DNA of 64,000 nucleotides from Streptomyces griseochromogenes (GCF_001542625.1 NZ_CP016279.1:8184001-8248000), one strand, 5' to 3'. Counted from the first letter of the stretch, positions 1 to 8,726 are shown. Notes: a model not told the origin generated them from the sequence alone. Program-made: numbers and translations.

Positions 1-635
1 TGCACTCCGGGGACGGTGTCGCCGCCCGCGTTGAGCTTGGTGAGGAAGGCGGAGCGGGCGATCTGGTCGGCGAGGCCGGGGGTGGTGGCCTTGATCAGGT
101 CCTCGGCGCCGGGGAAGTACGGCAGCAGGTGGGTGAGGCCGTCCAGGTCGGTGCCGTGGTTGTCGGGGGCGAGGCCCACGAGGGCGTTCACCTTGGCGGA
201 TCCGCCGAGGAACTTCAGGTAGTAGCGGGGCATCATGCCGCCCTGGGAGTGGCCGACCAGGTCGGCCCTGTCGGTCCCGGTCGCGGAGAGCACCTTGTCG
301 ACGAAGGCGGACAGTTGCTCTGCCGACTTGTCGATGGGGCCGAGGCCGTAGAAGAGGGGGACGCCGGGCAGCTGGCCGTAGTCGAGGGAGTAGACGCAGT
401 ATCCGCGGTCCTTCAGATACGGGGCGAGGGACAGCCAGTTGTCGACGGAGTTGCCCAGGGTCCCGTGGACCAGGACGACCGGGCGGGGATGGGTGACGGA
501 GGGCTTGCAGGACCAGTCGTTCCAGCCCCTGCTGGGGGCGTCGGAGGCATGGGCGGTCGCTGCGGGAACGGCGGCTACGGCGGCGGTCAGAAGCAGCGCG
601 GCGAGGGGTCTGAACACTCGCTTCCAGGGCAGCAT
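1..635 (-). CDS. secreted lipase, alpha/beta hydrolase (3' end outside window)
   Basis: About 211 N-terminal residues are visible; the gene runs off the left edge. It begins MLPWKRVFRPLAALLLTAA, a Sec-type signal peptide (two basic residues, hydrophobic core, AHA-S cleavage region). The mature part has the alpha/beta-hydrolase oxyanion region VVLVHGT and the nucleophile elbow GHSQGG, typical of Streptomyces extracellular triacylglycerol lipases. The catalytic Asp and His would lie beyond the window. The ATG follows GGAGAT at short distance. Upstream lie a perfect palindrome (682-695) and two half-related inverted repeats (719-759), so expression is probably tightly controlled. The function assignment rests on the motif plus the signal peptide; substrate chain length cannot be judged. 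Confidence 0.85.
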   Translation of the reverse strand, partial: MLPWKRVFRPLAALLLTAAVAAVPAATAHASDAPSRGWNDWSCKPSVTHPRPVVLVHGTLGNSVDNWLSLAPYLKDRGYCVYSLDYGQLPGVPLFYGLGPIDKSAEQLSAFVDKVLSATGTDRADLVGHSQGGMMPRYYLKFLGGSAKVNALVGLAPDNHGTDLDGLTHLLPYFPGAEDLIKATTPGLADQIARSAFLTKLNAGGDTVPGV

Positions 636-681
636 CGTGTGATCTCCTTGCGGCTCAAGGGAGGTGCGACGGCCTAACCCT

Positions 682-695
682 GTGATCCGGATCAC
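682..695. promoter_or_regulatory. Crp-like palindrome upstream of lipase
   Basis: A perfect 14-bp palindrome, GTGATCCGGATCAC, lies 47 bp upstream of the lipase ATG. It fits the GTG-N8-CAC layout of the Streptomyces cAMP receptor protein motif with one deviation from the usual GTG-N6-GNCAC. Assignment to Crp is inference. Confidence 0.45.
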
Positions 696-718
696 GAGGA
701 TGCTGTTCACTCGTCAAG

Positions 719-759
719 TTACGGGCGAGTAGTGCAGATGTGAAGTTACGCGCCAGTAA
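719..759. promoter_or_regulatory. tandem inverted-repeat operators upstream of lipase
   Basis: Two related imperfect palindromes, TTACGGGCGAGTAG (719-732) and TTACGCGCCAGTAA (746-759), start 27 bp apart upstream of the lipase gene. A third copy, CTACGCGCGAGTAA, is at 6968-6981 upstream of a protease gene. The form TTAC-N6-GTAA suits a dimeric TetR- or MarR-type regulator; the protein is unknown. Confidence 0.4.
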
Positions 760-1015
760 AAACTTCCAGTGATAACCAGAGGTGCATGCGGCAACGAGGG
801 ATCGTCACCGGACGGGCCCGATGGGGCCATAGGGCGCGATCCGCGTCAAACGGTCGCGCACCGCGCGCACTTCACCCTCGCCCGCCTCAGGTCCGTGAAT
901 CCGCGGGCCACGACCCCGTCATGGATGCGTTGCGTGAGGTCGCCCGCGACGGCGAGCAGGCCGACGGCACGCGCATCGCTCCGCCGTGGGCCAACCGACA
1001 CACTCCGCACTGGCG

Positions 1016-2026
1016 TTACGCCGCCAGCGTCCCCGGCATCACCGCGCGCGGCCCGAACTTCGCCCGCGCGCGGTCGGCGACCTCCTCGATCCGGCGGACC
1101 TTGTCGTCCACGGGATCGAAGGTGAGCTGGTAGGAGGCCTGGTCGGCAGGGGCCAGGCCCTCGGCGCGCAGGACGAGCGCACGGACCCGGGCGCGCTGGA
1201 GGCCGAGCGCCTCGTACAGACCGTAGGCCGCCCTGGTGAGGGCCGCCGAGTGCGCGGTCGGCTCCTTGAGGGTGCGGCTGCGGGTGGTCGAGACGGGGGT
1301 CCCCCCGCTCGAGCGAAGCCGAGAGGGGGGGAGGCCGGCGTAGCGCACGGTCAGGGTCAGAGTGCGGCAGACCTTCTCCACCGCGCGCAGCCGGGCGCCG
1401 ATCTCCTCGGCGGCCGACAGCAGAGCGCGGCGATGCCGGTCCGGGTCCAACTCGTCCAGGTCGAAGGGCCGTTCGGCGACGAGAGACCGGGATACGGCGT
1501 TCGGGACGACCCGGCCGCGGTCGATGCCGCTCGCCCGCTCGCGCAGCTCGCGGCCCGCCTTCGCGCCGATCAGCCGCTGGAGCGTGGACAGCGGCGCCGC
1601 GGCGACCAGGCCCAGCGTGTCGAGGCCGTACTCGCACAGGGTGCGGGCGGTCGCCGCACCCACGCCGGGCAGTGCGGCGACGGGCCGGCCGGCGAGGAAG
1701 TCCGCGACGGCGTCCGGCTCCTCGGGCACGGCACAGGTCACCCCGGGACGGGCGTCGCGCAGCGCCACGCGGGCCAGCATCGGGCCCGGCCCGGCGCCGA
1801 TCGCGCAGTCGACGCCGTACAGCGCGAGGGCGCGGACCCGGATCACCGAGGCCAGTTCCACGGCGTCACGCCCGAAGTAGCGCTCGGCGCCGCGGAGATC
1901 GGCCAGCGCCCCGTCCGGGGGCAGCGCCTCCACGACCGGGGTGAACTCCTCAAGGAGGCCGAGCAGCCCGGGCAGGGCCGCCTCGCGCATCGGCGGCAGC
2001 TGGAAACGTATACAGAGAATGGTCAT
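1016..2026 (-). CDS. imuB: ImuB-like Y-family DNA polymerase homologue
   Basis: 336 aa. The N-terminus MTILCIRFQLPPM starts at the ATG inside the dnaE2 stop (ATGA overlap), so the two are translationally coupled. The middle region (AERYFG, AIGAGPGPMLARVAL, LPGVGAATARTLCEYGLDTLG, ERPFDLDELDPD) has the palm and helix-hairpin-helix organisation of the DinB/UmuC superfamily. The Asp/Glu catalytic residues of active Y-family polymerases are not obvious, as in ImuB proteins, which act as beta-clamp adaptors for DnaE2. An in-frame palindromic repeat (1300-1333) is embedded in the coding region and encodes PPSRLRSSGGTP. A longer N-terminal reading starting at 2116 is possible but would overlap dnaE2 extensively. 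Confidence 0.8.
   Translation of the reverse strand: MTILCIRFQLPPMREAALPGLLGLLEEFTPVVEALPPDGALADLRGAERYFGRDAVELASVIRVRALALYGVDCAIGAGPGPMLARVALRDARPGVTCAVPEEPDAVADFLAGRPVAALPGVGAATARTLCEYGLDTLGLVAAAPLSTLQRLIGAKAGRELRERASGIDRGRVVPNAVSRSLVAERPFDLDELDPDRHRRALLSAAEEIGARLRAVEKVCRTLTLTVRYAGLPPSRLRSSGGTPVSTTRSRTLKEPTAHSAALTRAAYGLYEALGLQRARVRALVLRAEGLAPADQASYQLTFDPVDDKVRRIEEVADRARAKFGPRAVMPGTLAA
1300..1333. repeat. Streptomyces palindromic repeat inside imuB
   Basis: A GC-rich stem-loop: a run of six C, GCTCGAGCGAAGCCGAGAG, then a run of G. The arms pair TCCCCCC with GGGGGGA around a CTCG...CGAG inner stem. A sister copy with the same GCTCG-GCGAAGCC core lies at 10811-10842. Here it sits in frame within a coding sequence, which is unusual for an element otherwise found between genes. 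Confidence 0.65.
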
Positions 2027-5000
2027 CCCGCGCTCCCCGGACTCTGGTGCCACAACTTCCGTACCGTCGAAGGCCCTTGCGAGGCCTCCTGGCCCGCGGG
2101 CCGCAGATCGGCCCACGGGTGCATCTCGTATCCGGTCGGCAGCTGGATCCGGCGGCCGCCCGTCGGGTCCGCCCCGTCCGGCCGTCCCTGGACGGGCTCG
2201 GCCAGCCGGGCGGCCACCTCGTCCAGGCCGCCCTCGGCACGCAGTTCGACCAGCTCCGCGAGGTTCCAGGCGGCGGAGCCCACCACGCTCAGGCTGCGCG
2301 GACCCCGCCGCTGCACCACTCCGCGCACCAGCAGCAGCCAGGAGTGGAAGACGGTGTGCGCGCAGGCGTCGTGGGAGTCGTCGAAGAAGGCGAGGTCGAC
2401 CAGGCCCGTGCCGTCGTCCAGCGTGCTGAAGATGACCCGCTTGCCGGAGCGGATCGGCGGGGTCTGGGTGGCCGCCTTGGCGCCCGCGACCAGCACGGTC
2501 TCCCCGTGCCTGGCCTCGCGCAGCCGGCGCGCCGACACCACGCCCAGCTCCTTCAGGAACACCTGGTGGTCGTCCATCAGATTGCGCGAGGCGTCCATGG
2601 ACAGCACGCCCAGCTCGGCGCTGAGCCGCTCCGCCGAGGTGAGGTCGGGCAGCCCGGCCGACGCCGTCTCGCGCCCGCCGGCCAGAGGGAGCTGGCCGCC
2701 GCCCGCACCCCGGGCACCCCGGTGCAGCTCGGTCAGATGCAGTTGCAGATCACGGCGGTTGGCCCCGAAGGCGTCCAGCGCGCCCACCTGAGCGAGCCGC
2801 TGGGCCAGCGGACGGCTCGGCCGTGCCCGCTCCCAGAAGTCGAGCAGCGAGGCATACGGCTGCCCCTCGGCGATCCGCGCCGCCTCGGCCTCACTGATGC
2901 CGTGCACGTCGGAGAGGGCCAGCCTGAGCCCCCAGACCTCAGGTGATTCAGACACCAGTTCGATCCCGTGTGCGACCCCGGACGCGTTCACGTCCAACGG
3001 CAGGATCGGCACCCCGCGCCGCCGCGCGTCCGCCAGCAGCAGCCGCTTCGGATACATCCCGGGGTCGTGCGTGAGCAGCCCGGCGTAGAAGGCGGCCGGG
3101 TGATGGGCCTTCAGCCATGCCGACTGATAGGTCGGCACGGCGAAGGCGACGGCGTGCGCCTTGCAGAAGCCGTACGACCCGAAGGCCTCGACGATCTCCC
3201 AGGTCCGCCGAATCGTTTCCGCGTCATATCCGTCGGCCGCCGCGTGCTGGGCGAACCACACCTTGATCCGCCCCTGCGACTCCGGATCGGACAGCCCGCG
3301 CCGCACCCGGTCCGCCTCACCGCGCCCGCACCCGGTCATGATGGCGACGATGTCGATGACCTGCTCGTGAAAGACGACGACCCCGTACGTCTCCTCCAGC
3401 GGCCGCTGAAGGTCCGGGTGCGGATAGCGCACCGGCGCCCGCCCGTGCCGCGCCTCGATGAAGGGCCGCACCATGTCGGCGGCGACGGGCCCCGGCCGGA
3501 ACAGCGAGATGTCCACGACCAGGTCATGAAAAGTGGCGGGCTGCAGCCGCCCCACCAGATCCCGCTGACCGGGCGACTCGATCTGGAAACAGCCGAGCGT
3601 CTCGGCGGACCGGATGAGCCGGTACGTCACCGGATCACCCGGCGGCAGCGCGTCCAGGTCGACCCGCTCCCCCGTCGCCCGCTCCACCTCCGCCACCGCA
3701 TGCGCCATGGCCGACTGCATCCGCACGCCCAGCACGTCCAGCTTGAGCAGCCCGAGGTCCTCCACGTCCTCCTTGTCGAACTGCGACATCGGCAGCCCCT
3801 CGCCGCTGGTCGGCACCACCGGCGTACGGGCGAGCAGGGAGGCGTCGGAGAGCAGCACCCCGCACGGATGCATGGCGACTCCGCGCGGCAGGGCGTCGAG
3901 GGCCTCGACCAGCTCCCACAGCCTGCCGTACCGCTCACCTTCCCGCCGCAGCTCCCCTGCCAGTTCCTTCAGCTCGGGCAGTTCCTCCAGCGCGGCACGG
4001 GCATCGCGAGCCCGGATGTGCGGAAAGGACTTGGCGATACGGTCGATGTCGGCGGGATCCATGGACAGCGCGGCCCCGACATCGCGGACGGCATGCCGCA
4101 CCCGATAGGTCTCCGGCATGGAGACGGTCGCCACCCGCTCCTCCCCGAACCGCCCGATGATCGCCCGGTACACCTCCAGCCGCCGCGCGGACTCCACATC
4201 GATGTCGATGTCGGGCAGCACGACCCGCTCCTTCGACAGGAAGCGCTCCATCAGCAGCCCGTGCTCGACCGGATCGGCGTGCGCGATGCCGAGGAGATGG
4301 TTGACGAGGGAGCCCGCACCGGAGCCGCGCGCGGCCACCCGGATCCCCATCTCCCGTACGTCATCGACCACTTGGGCGACCGTCAGAAAGTAGGAGGCGA
4401 AGCCGTGATGGGCGATGATGTCCAGCTCGTCGTGCATCCGCTCCCAGTAGGCACGCCGGTCGGCGTAGCCGTGCAGCACCATGCCCGCCGCCGCCCGCGA
4501 GGCGAGCGCCCGCTGGGCGGTGCGGCGGCCGGCGCCGACGAGGTGCGCCTCGGGAAAGTGGACGGTGCCGATGCCGAGATCGTCCTCGGGGTCGACCAGA
4601 CACTCGTCAGCGGTGGCCCGAGTCTGCTCCAGCAGCCGATGAGCGGTGTCCCGCCGGTAGCCGGCCGCCTCCACGACCCGCTCGGCGACCCGCAGCATGG
4701 CCCGCGCGTCCTTCAGCCAGGCCTCACCGGAGTCCAGCTCCTTGCGGGGGTCGATCGGAACCAGCCGGCGAGCGGCATCCAGCACATCGGCGACCTGCCC
4801 CTGGCCGGGGTCGGCATAGCGGACGGCGTTGCTGAGCACCGGCCGGATCCGCTGCTCGGCGGCGAAGCCGACGGTACGGGCGGCCAGCCGCAGGGAGCCG
4901 GGCCCCGTACCTTCCCGGCCGTGCCAGACGACCTCCAGACGGAGCGCGTCGCCGTAGATCTCGCGCCAGGGGACGAGCAGCCTGGCGGCCCGGTCCGGAC

Positions 5001-5481
5001 GTCCCGCGGCGAGGGCACGCCCCACGTCGGAACCGGGGCCGAGCAGCACGGTCAGGCCGTCACCGCGGTTGCCGGACCAGGGCAGCGAAGGCACACCCTC
5101 GCCCTGGTGCGCCACCGTGACGATCCCGCACAGGTCGGCCCAGCCGCGGGCGCCGTCCCGGGCGAGGAAGGTCGCCCGGGAGGCCGGCTCGTCGACGAAG
5201 ACACCACCGCGCACCGGGGCGCGCCGTCGCTCACGCCGGGGTGCCACCCCTTCCGACAGCGACGGACCGGCCACCGCCAGATCGACACCGAACAGCGGAC
5301 GGACCCCCGCCTTGGCGCACGCCTTGGCGAAGCGGACCGCGCCGGCGAGGGTGTCACGGTCGGTGAGGGCGAGGGCGTCCATGCCCCGCTCCGAGGCACG
5401 CTCGGCGAGCCGCTCCGGGTGCGAGGCGCCATAGCGCAGGGAGAACCCGGAGACGGTGTGCAGATGCGCGAAGCCCGGCAC
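2023..5481 (-). CDS. dnaE2: error-prone DNA polymerase III alpha subunit DnaE2
   Basis: About 1152 aa, full length for DnaE2. The N-terminal PHP domain begins FAHLHTVSGFSLRYGASHPE. The polymerase core follows with LPDIDIDVES carrying the catalytic aspartates, then the fingers/thumb region (LGCFQIESPGQRDLVGRLQP, GYGFCKAHAVAFA-type), tandem HhH and a C-terminal OB fold (TLDDGTGLVDLAFFDD). Start choice: GGAGG is five bases before the GTG at 5481; a GTG two codons upstream (5487) is too close to that site. In actinobacteria DnaE2 works with ImuB in damage-induced mutagenic synthesis. Two LexA-like boxes lie just upstream and imuB overlaps the stop codon, so the pair forms an SOS mutasome operon. 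Confidence 0.93.
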   Translation of the reverse strand: MPGFAHLHTVSGFSLRYGASHPERLAERASERGMDALALTDRDTLAGAVRFAKACAKAGVRPLFGVDLAVAGPSLSEGVAPRRERRRAPVRGGVFVDEPASRATFLARDGARGWADLCGIVTVAHQGEGVPSLPWSGNRGDGLTVLLGPGSDVGRALAAGRPDRAARLLVPWREIYGDALRLEVVWHGREGTGPGSLRLAARTVGFAAEQRIRPVLSNAVRYADPGQGQVADVLDAARRLVPIDPRKELDSGEAWLKDARAMLRVAERVVEAAGYRRDTAHRLLEQTRATADECLVDPEDDLGIGTVHFPEAHLVGAGRRTAQRALASRAAAGMVLHGYADRRAYWERMHDELDIIAHHGFASYFLTVAQVVDDVREMGIRVAARGSGAGSLVNHLLGIAHADPVEHGLLMERFLSKERVVLPDIDIDVESARRLEVYRAIIGRFGEERVATVSMPETYRVRHAVRDVGAALSMDPADIDRIAKSFPHIRARDARAALEELPELKELAGELRREGERYGRLWELVEALDALPRGVAMHPCGVLLSDASLLARTPVVPTSGEGLPMSQFDKEDVEDLGLLKLDVLGVRMQSAMAHAVAEVERATGERVDLDALPPGDPVTYRLIRSAETLGCFQIESPGQRDLVGRLQPATFHDLVVDISLFRPGPVAADMVRPFIEARHGRAPVRYPHPDLQRPLEETYGVVVFHEQVIDIVAIMTGCGRGEADRVRRGLSDPESQGRIKVWFAQHAAADGYDAETIRRTWEIVEAFGSYGFCKAHAVAFAVPTYQSAWLKAHHPAAFYAGLLTHDPGMYPKRLLLADARRRGVPILPLDVNASGVAHGIELVSESPEVWGLRLALSDVHGISEAEAARIAEGQPYASLLDFWERARPSRPLAQRLAQVGALDAFGANRRDLQLHLTELHRGARGAGGGQLPLAGGRETASAGLPDLTSAERLSAELGVLSMDASRNLMDDHQVFLKELGVVSARRLREARHGETVLVAGAKAATQTPPIRSGKRVIFSTLDDGTGLVDLAFFDDSHDACAHTVFHSWLLLVRGVVQRRGPRSLSVVGSAAWNLAELVELRAEGGLDEVAARLAEPVQGRPDGADPTGGRRIQLPTGYEMHPWADLRPAGQEASQGPSTVRKLWHQSPGSAG

Positions 5482-5518
5482 ACGCACCTCCCGTACTCGT
5501 GAGTCCCGAACGACTCTC

Positions 5519-5530
5519 GAACATCAGTTC
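5519..5530. promoter_or_regulatory. LexA (SOS) box 1 upstream of dnaE2
   Basis: GAAC-ATCA-GTTC is a perfect 4+4+4 inverted repeat inside TCGAACATCAGTTCCC. It matches the core of the Gram-positive/actinobacterial LexA site (CGAAC-N4-GTTCG) and lies about 40 bp upstream of the dnaE2 start. Confidence 0.7.
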
Positions 5531-5553
5531 CCACCTCCACCATACCCCTATTC

Positions 5554-5567
5554 CGAACAAGTGTGCG
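5554..5567. promoter_or_regulatory. LexA-like box 2 upstream of dnaE2
   Basis: CGAAC-AAGT-GTGCG matches CGAAC-N4-GTTCG with one mismatch, about 35 bp from box 1. Double SOS boxes would allow tight repression; which one is bound cannot be told from sequence. Confidence 0.5.
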
Positions 5568-5628
5568 ACATCCATTCGAGCGCCTCCCACCTGCGCAAAC
5601 GCCCGCGACCTGGTACCGGTGCAACAGC

Positions 5629-5662
5629 GAAGCCCCGCCCCTCACACCCGGGGCGGGACTTC
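5629..5662. terminator. terminator after the streptogrisin gene at 5688-6770
   Basis: GAAGCCCCGCCCC pairs with GGGGCGGGACTTC (13-bp stem, one mismatch, 8-nt loop) about 26 bp after the protease stop codon on the minus strand. It also insulates the dnaE2 promoter from protease read-through. Confidence 0.75.
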
Positions 5663-5687
5663 ACGGAACAGGAATGCCCGCGACAGG

Positions 5688-6770
5688 TCAGCCGATCTGG
5701 CTGCCGGTCGCCGACAGGGCCTCGGTGACCGGCTGGAAGAACGTCTCCCCGCCGGAGGTGCAGTCGCCGCTGCCGCCCGAGGTCAGGCCGATCGCGTTGT
5801 CGCCCGAGAAGAGCGAGCCGCCGCTGTCACCGGGCTCGGCGCAGACGTCGGTCTGGATCAGACCGCTGACCGTGCCCTCGGAGTAGTTGACGGTGGCGTT
5901 CAGGCCGGTGACCGTCCCGTCGTGCACCTGGGTGGTCGAGCCGCTGCGGGTGACCTTCATGCCGACGGTGGCCTCGGCCGCGCCGGTGATCTTCTGGGTC
6001 GAGCCGTTGTAGAGGTCGACCTCGCTCGGGTGGGCGGTGTCCGCGGTGTACTTGACCAGACCGAAGTCGTTGCCCGGGAAGTCGGACTGCTCGTTCTTGC
6101 CGATGACGTTGCCCGAGGAGTCCGACCAGGTGGAGATGGCCGCGGTGCAGTGCCCGGCGGTCAGGAAGTACGGCTGCCCGCCCTTGACCACGTTGAAGCC
6201 GAGCGAGCAGCGCCCGCCGGAGCCGGAGATCGCGTCGCCGCCGGCGATGAAGGGCTTGAACTCCCCCTTCGACCGCTTCAGCTCCGCCTTCGTCCCGAGC
6301 CCGTCGACCACCTTGCCGAGCTTGGCCCACTCCGCGCCGGACACCGTCTTGTCGGCGGTGACGACGACCTTGTTGGTGACCGGGTCGGTGGCCCACGAGG
6401 TGCCGGGGATGGTCGCGTCCGCCTTCAGGGTCGCCCGCGCGCCGTCGAGTTCGGCGAGGGAGTGGGCGACGACTCTGGCCTTGGCGCCGGCCGCCTGGAC
6501 GGTCTTCGCGGCACCGGCGTCGAGCACGTTGACGACGAGGCGCTTCGCCCGGGCGTCGTAGTAGCTGCCCGCCGCGTCGGACCCGAGATTCTTGACCAGC
6601 GTCGAGGCGAGCTTTCCGGCCGCGGGCGCCGACAGGGCCTGCGCTTCCGGAGCGGACTTCGAGGGTTCGCTGGCGTTCGCAGTCTGGAAGGTGACACCCG
6701 CGGCGACCAGTGCGGCGATTCCCGCACCGGCCAGCACGGCCCGCCGCCCGGGTATGCGTCTGTGCTTCAA
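5688..6770 (-). CDS. streptogrisin-type secreted serine protease (family S1)
   Basis: 360 aa prepro-protease. It has an N-terminal signal ([24 protein letters not shown]), a long propeptide of about 150 residues of the alpha-lytic protease type, then the mature domain starting [20 protein letters not shown]. Catalytic triad: His in LTAGHC, Asp in GNDFGLV, Ser in [10 protein letters not shown]; conserved disulfide cysteines are present. It resembles streptogrisin D in the IAGGDAI...[13 protein letters not shown] region and in the longer propeptide. Start: TTG at 6770 after GGAGGACGTGAG; upstream starts would precede this ribosome site. It lies next to a second, shorter streptogrisin gene in the same orientation with a terminator between them, so the two are separately transcribed. 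Confidence 0.9.
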   Translation of the reverse strand: MKHRRIPGRRAVLAGAGIAALVAAGVTFQTANASEPSKSAPEAQALSAPAAGKLASTLVKNLGSDAAGSYYDARAKRLVVNVLDAGAAKTVQAAGAKARVVAHSLAELDGARATLKADATIPGTSWATDPVTNKVVVTADKTVSGAEWAKLGKVVDGLGTKAELKRSKGEFKPFIAGGDAISGSGGRCSLGFNVVKGGQPYFLTAGHCTAAISTWSDSSGNVIGKNEQSDFPGNDFGLVKYTADTAHPSEVDLYNGSTQKITGAAEATVGMKVTRSGSTTQVHDGTVTGLNATVNYSEGTVSGLIQTDVCAEPGDSGGSLFSGDNAIGLTSGGSGDCTSGGETFFQPVTEALSATGSQIG

Positions 6771-6967
6771 CTCACGTCCTCCTGTGGGGGGTCGGCCCGG
6801 AGGATGTGGGGACCTCGCGGACCGGAAGGCTGGTTGACGGGCGCCTACTCTTCCGAACCGCACAGGGAGCACACAAGGTCGAGTTCAGGACGCGCACACG
6901 AGGAGCTCGTACGCGCCCGTCGCATTTGATCGAGGACAGTCACCCCAGGGAATTCGCACTGCAAACA

Positions 6968-6981
6968 CTACGCGCGAGTAA
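6968..6981. promoter_or_regulatory. inverted-repeat site upstream of protease gene
   Basis: CTACGCGCGAGTAA is the third member of the TTAC-N6-GTAA family seen upstream of the lipase. It lies about 200 bp before the protease start and beyond the preceding gene's terminator. A shared regulator of lipase and protease is a possibility, not a demonstration. Confidence 0.3.
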
Positions 6982-7058
6982 CTCGTCGGCGGACAGTGAC
7001 CGTCGCTCCTGGCCGGAAACCGCCTCAGGCCCGTTGACGCGGAGCCCCGGGCAAGCGC

Positions 7059-7091
7059 GGGCCCCCGCACGCGAATTGCGCGCGGGGGCCC
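7059..7091. terminator. terminator after the streptogrisin gene at 7128-8027
   Basis: GGGCCCCCGC (7059-7068) pairs perfectly with GCGGGGGCCC (7082-7091), with additional GCGC pairing in the loop region. It lies 37 bp beyond the stop codon on the minus strand. Confidence 0.75.
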
Positions 7092-7127
7092 CGAACCGAC
7101 GGATACCCGTACTCGTACCCGTCTCCG

Positions 7128-8027
7128 TCAGGGAAGGGTCACACCGTAGTAGCTCAGCGCCTCGGTGACCGGCTGGAAGAAGGTCGTGCCGCCGGAGGTG
7201 CAGTCGCCGCTGCCGCCGGAGGTCAGGCCGTAGGCCACGCTGCCTCCGTAGAGCGGGCCGCCGCTGTCGCCGCCCTCGGCGCAGACCGTGGTCTGGATCA
7301 GGCCGTGGACGATGTCACCGCTGCCGTAGTTGACGGTGGCGTTCAGCGCGGTGACCCGGCCGCTGTGCGTGCCGGTCGTGGAACCGCGGCGGTAGACGGT
7401 CGTCCCCACGGACGGGGTGGCCGCGCTGCTGATGGTCTGGCCGCCCACCGCGCTCGGGTGCGCGATCGAGGAGTTGGTGTAGCGCACCAGCGCGAAGTCG
7501 TTGTCCGGGAAGCTGTAGCCGACGTTCGTGCCCAGCACGGTGCTGTGGCCGGAGTTGCTGTACCAGGTCGAGGCGACCTGACCGCAGTGACCGGCGGTCA
7601 GGAAGTAGTAGGTGCTGCCGCTGTGCACGTTGAAGCCGAGCGAGCAGCGGTAGGAGCCGCCGTAGATGGCGTCGCCGCCGCTGATCAGCTTCCTGAACTT
7701 GCCGGGGGTGTGCTTGATGGTCAGCGCACCGGCGTTGCCGCCGGCCTGCTGCTTGATCTTGGCGATCTCGGCCTTGGAGACCGTGCTGTCGACGGTGACG
7801 ACGACACGGTCGGTCCTGTTGTCGACGGCCCAGGCCGTGCCGGCGACGTCGGCCTTGAGGACGGAGTCGCTCGCCGTGGCGAGCTGGCCGGCGCTGAACG
7901 TGTGGTCGTCGCTGGCGTTCGCGGTGGGGGCGGCGAACGCTGCTGCGGCCAGGAGGCCGGTGGCCACGGCGGTCAGCCGGGTCCGTCTTGCCGTGCGGCT
8001 GTGGGGAATGGTGCGCTTGATCCTCAC
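7128..8027 (-). CDS. streptogrisin A/B-like secreted serine protease (family S1)
   Basis: 299 aa. Signal peptide around [20 protein letters not shown], a short propeptide of about 75 residues, and a mature domain beginning [20 protein letters not shown]. The triad is His in LTAGHC, Asp in DNDFALV and Ser in [10 protein letters not shown]; the C-terminus [17 protein letters not shown] is diagnostic of streptogrisins A/B. The GTG at 8027 follows GGGAGGGAACG. The shorter propeptide distinguishes it from the neighbouring copy, which suggests an old duplication with divergence. Streptogrisins are usually expressed late in growth for protein scavenging. Confidence 0.9.
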   Translation of the reverse strand: MRIKRTIPHSRTARRTRLTAVATGLLAAAAFAAPTANASDDHTFSAGQLATASDSVLKADVAGTAWAVDNRTDRVVVTVDSTVSKAEIAKIKQQAGGNAGALTIKHTPGKFRKLISGGDAIYGGSYRCSLGFNVHSGSTYYFLTAGHCGQVASTWYSNSGHSTVLGTNVGYSFPDNDFALVRYTNSSIAHPSAVGGQTISSAATPSVGTTVYRRGSTTGTHSGRVTALNATVNYGSGDIVHGLIQTTVCAEGGDSGGPLYGGSVAYGLTSGGSGDCTSGGTTFFQPVTEALSYYGVTLP

Positions 8028-8429
8028 TTTTCGTTCCCTCCCAGGGGAAGTCGGGGGCCCGCGTGGGGGTCGGGGCCCGTGAGGCGCAGCCAGGAACAGG
8101 TTCGACAATCCGAACACACATGCCCCTGACAAGCGCTGATGGGGAGTATTCGGCCGAACGGACGGTAGGCACAAGAGTGCCTTTCGGCCGTCGACCTTTG
8201 AACCACTTTTTAAATGATGCCCACTGACATCACCTCAGACCGCGCTCTCCCGCCTCGATCTCCACATTCAGCCGATTGCCGGTGGCGGGAAGGGGCGGAT
8301 GAGGCGTCCGGTGCCCGTGGGTACAGAGAGCGGCAGCCGGTGTCGCCGCTCGTGGCACCGGCGAGGATGCCCGCGCTCGCGTCCGTCCGCGGTGCGGAAC
8401 CCCACGGTCGGCACCACCCCGTCACCATC
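8028..8429. other. intergenic region with protease promoter and eroded sequence
   Basis: The first 180 bp hold the promoter of the protease gene (an AT-rich CTTTTTAAATG patch near 8205). From 8210 to 8429 nothing protein-like was recognised; it continues the eroded region of the ABC-ATPase fossil. Confidence 0.4.
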
Positions 8430-8726
8430 CGCCACCCGTATCCCGGGAATGTCCGGAAGTCGGCCCTCGGATGACCCTCGACGCGCCTGCCGTCGGCCAC
8501 GGACACCACCGTGGCGGCGACCTCGCGGGCGAAGGCGGTCTCGTGCGTGACGACATTCGCCGTCGCGTCGTCTTGGACCAAGTCCCTTATTTCTTTGACG
8601 ACTTCATAGCCCGGCTCGGAATCCGGCGCCGCAGTCGGCAGGTCGGACAACGGTGGCTTCGGCTCCAGCGTGAGCGCCCGCGCCGAGCGAACCGAAGCTC
8701 CTCTGGACGGATCCGATGTCGGCCAT
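8430..8726 (-). pseudogene. remnant of a polar amino-acid ABC transporter ATPase (GlnQ type)
   Basis: Reading the minus strand, the first 14 codons from the ATG at 8726 (MADIGSVQRSFGSL) look like the start of a GlnQ-type ATPase. The frame then shifts by one and continues ARALTLEPKPPLSDLPTAAP, later EVVKEIRDLVQDDA, VVTHETAFAREVA and VADGRRVEGHPRADF. These match the C-terminal third of the family (ARALxxEPxxLLFDEPTSALDPE, VVTHEMxFAREVA). The Walker A motif and the signature domain are absent, so an internal deletion has joined the ends. The Walker B glutamate is lost (DEPTSALD has become DLPTAAPD). No intact permease or binding-protein gene is nearby. Confidence 0.7.

Larger units (their letters stand above)
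636..1015. other. intergenic region upstream of the lipase and downstream of imuB
   Basis: No convincing gene. The half near the lipase is regulatory: it holds the palindrome at 682-695 and the pair of TTAC-N6-GTAR sites at 719-759. The stretch 780-1015 next to the imuB stop codon shows no credible reading frame and no strong hairpin terminator. Confidence 0.5.

Noticed and set aside
986..5502. Long open plus-strand frames opposite imuB and dnaE2
   Set aside because: They are antisense shadows produced by high GC; their translations are Arg/Pro/Gly-rich with no family motifs, while the minus strand encodes complete polymerase genes.
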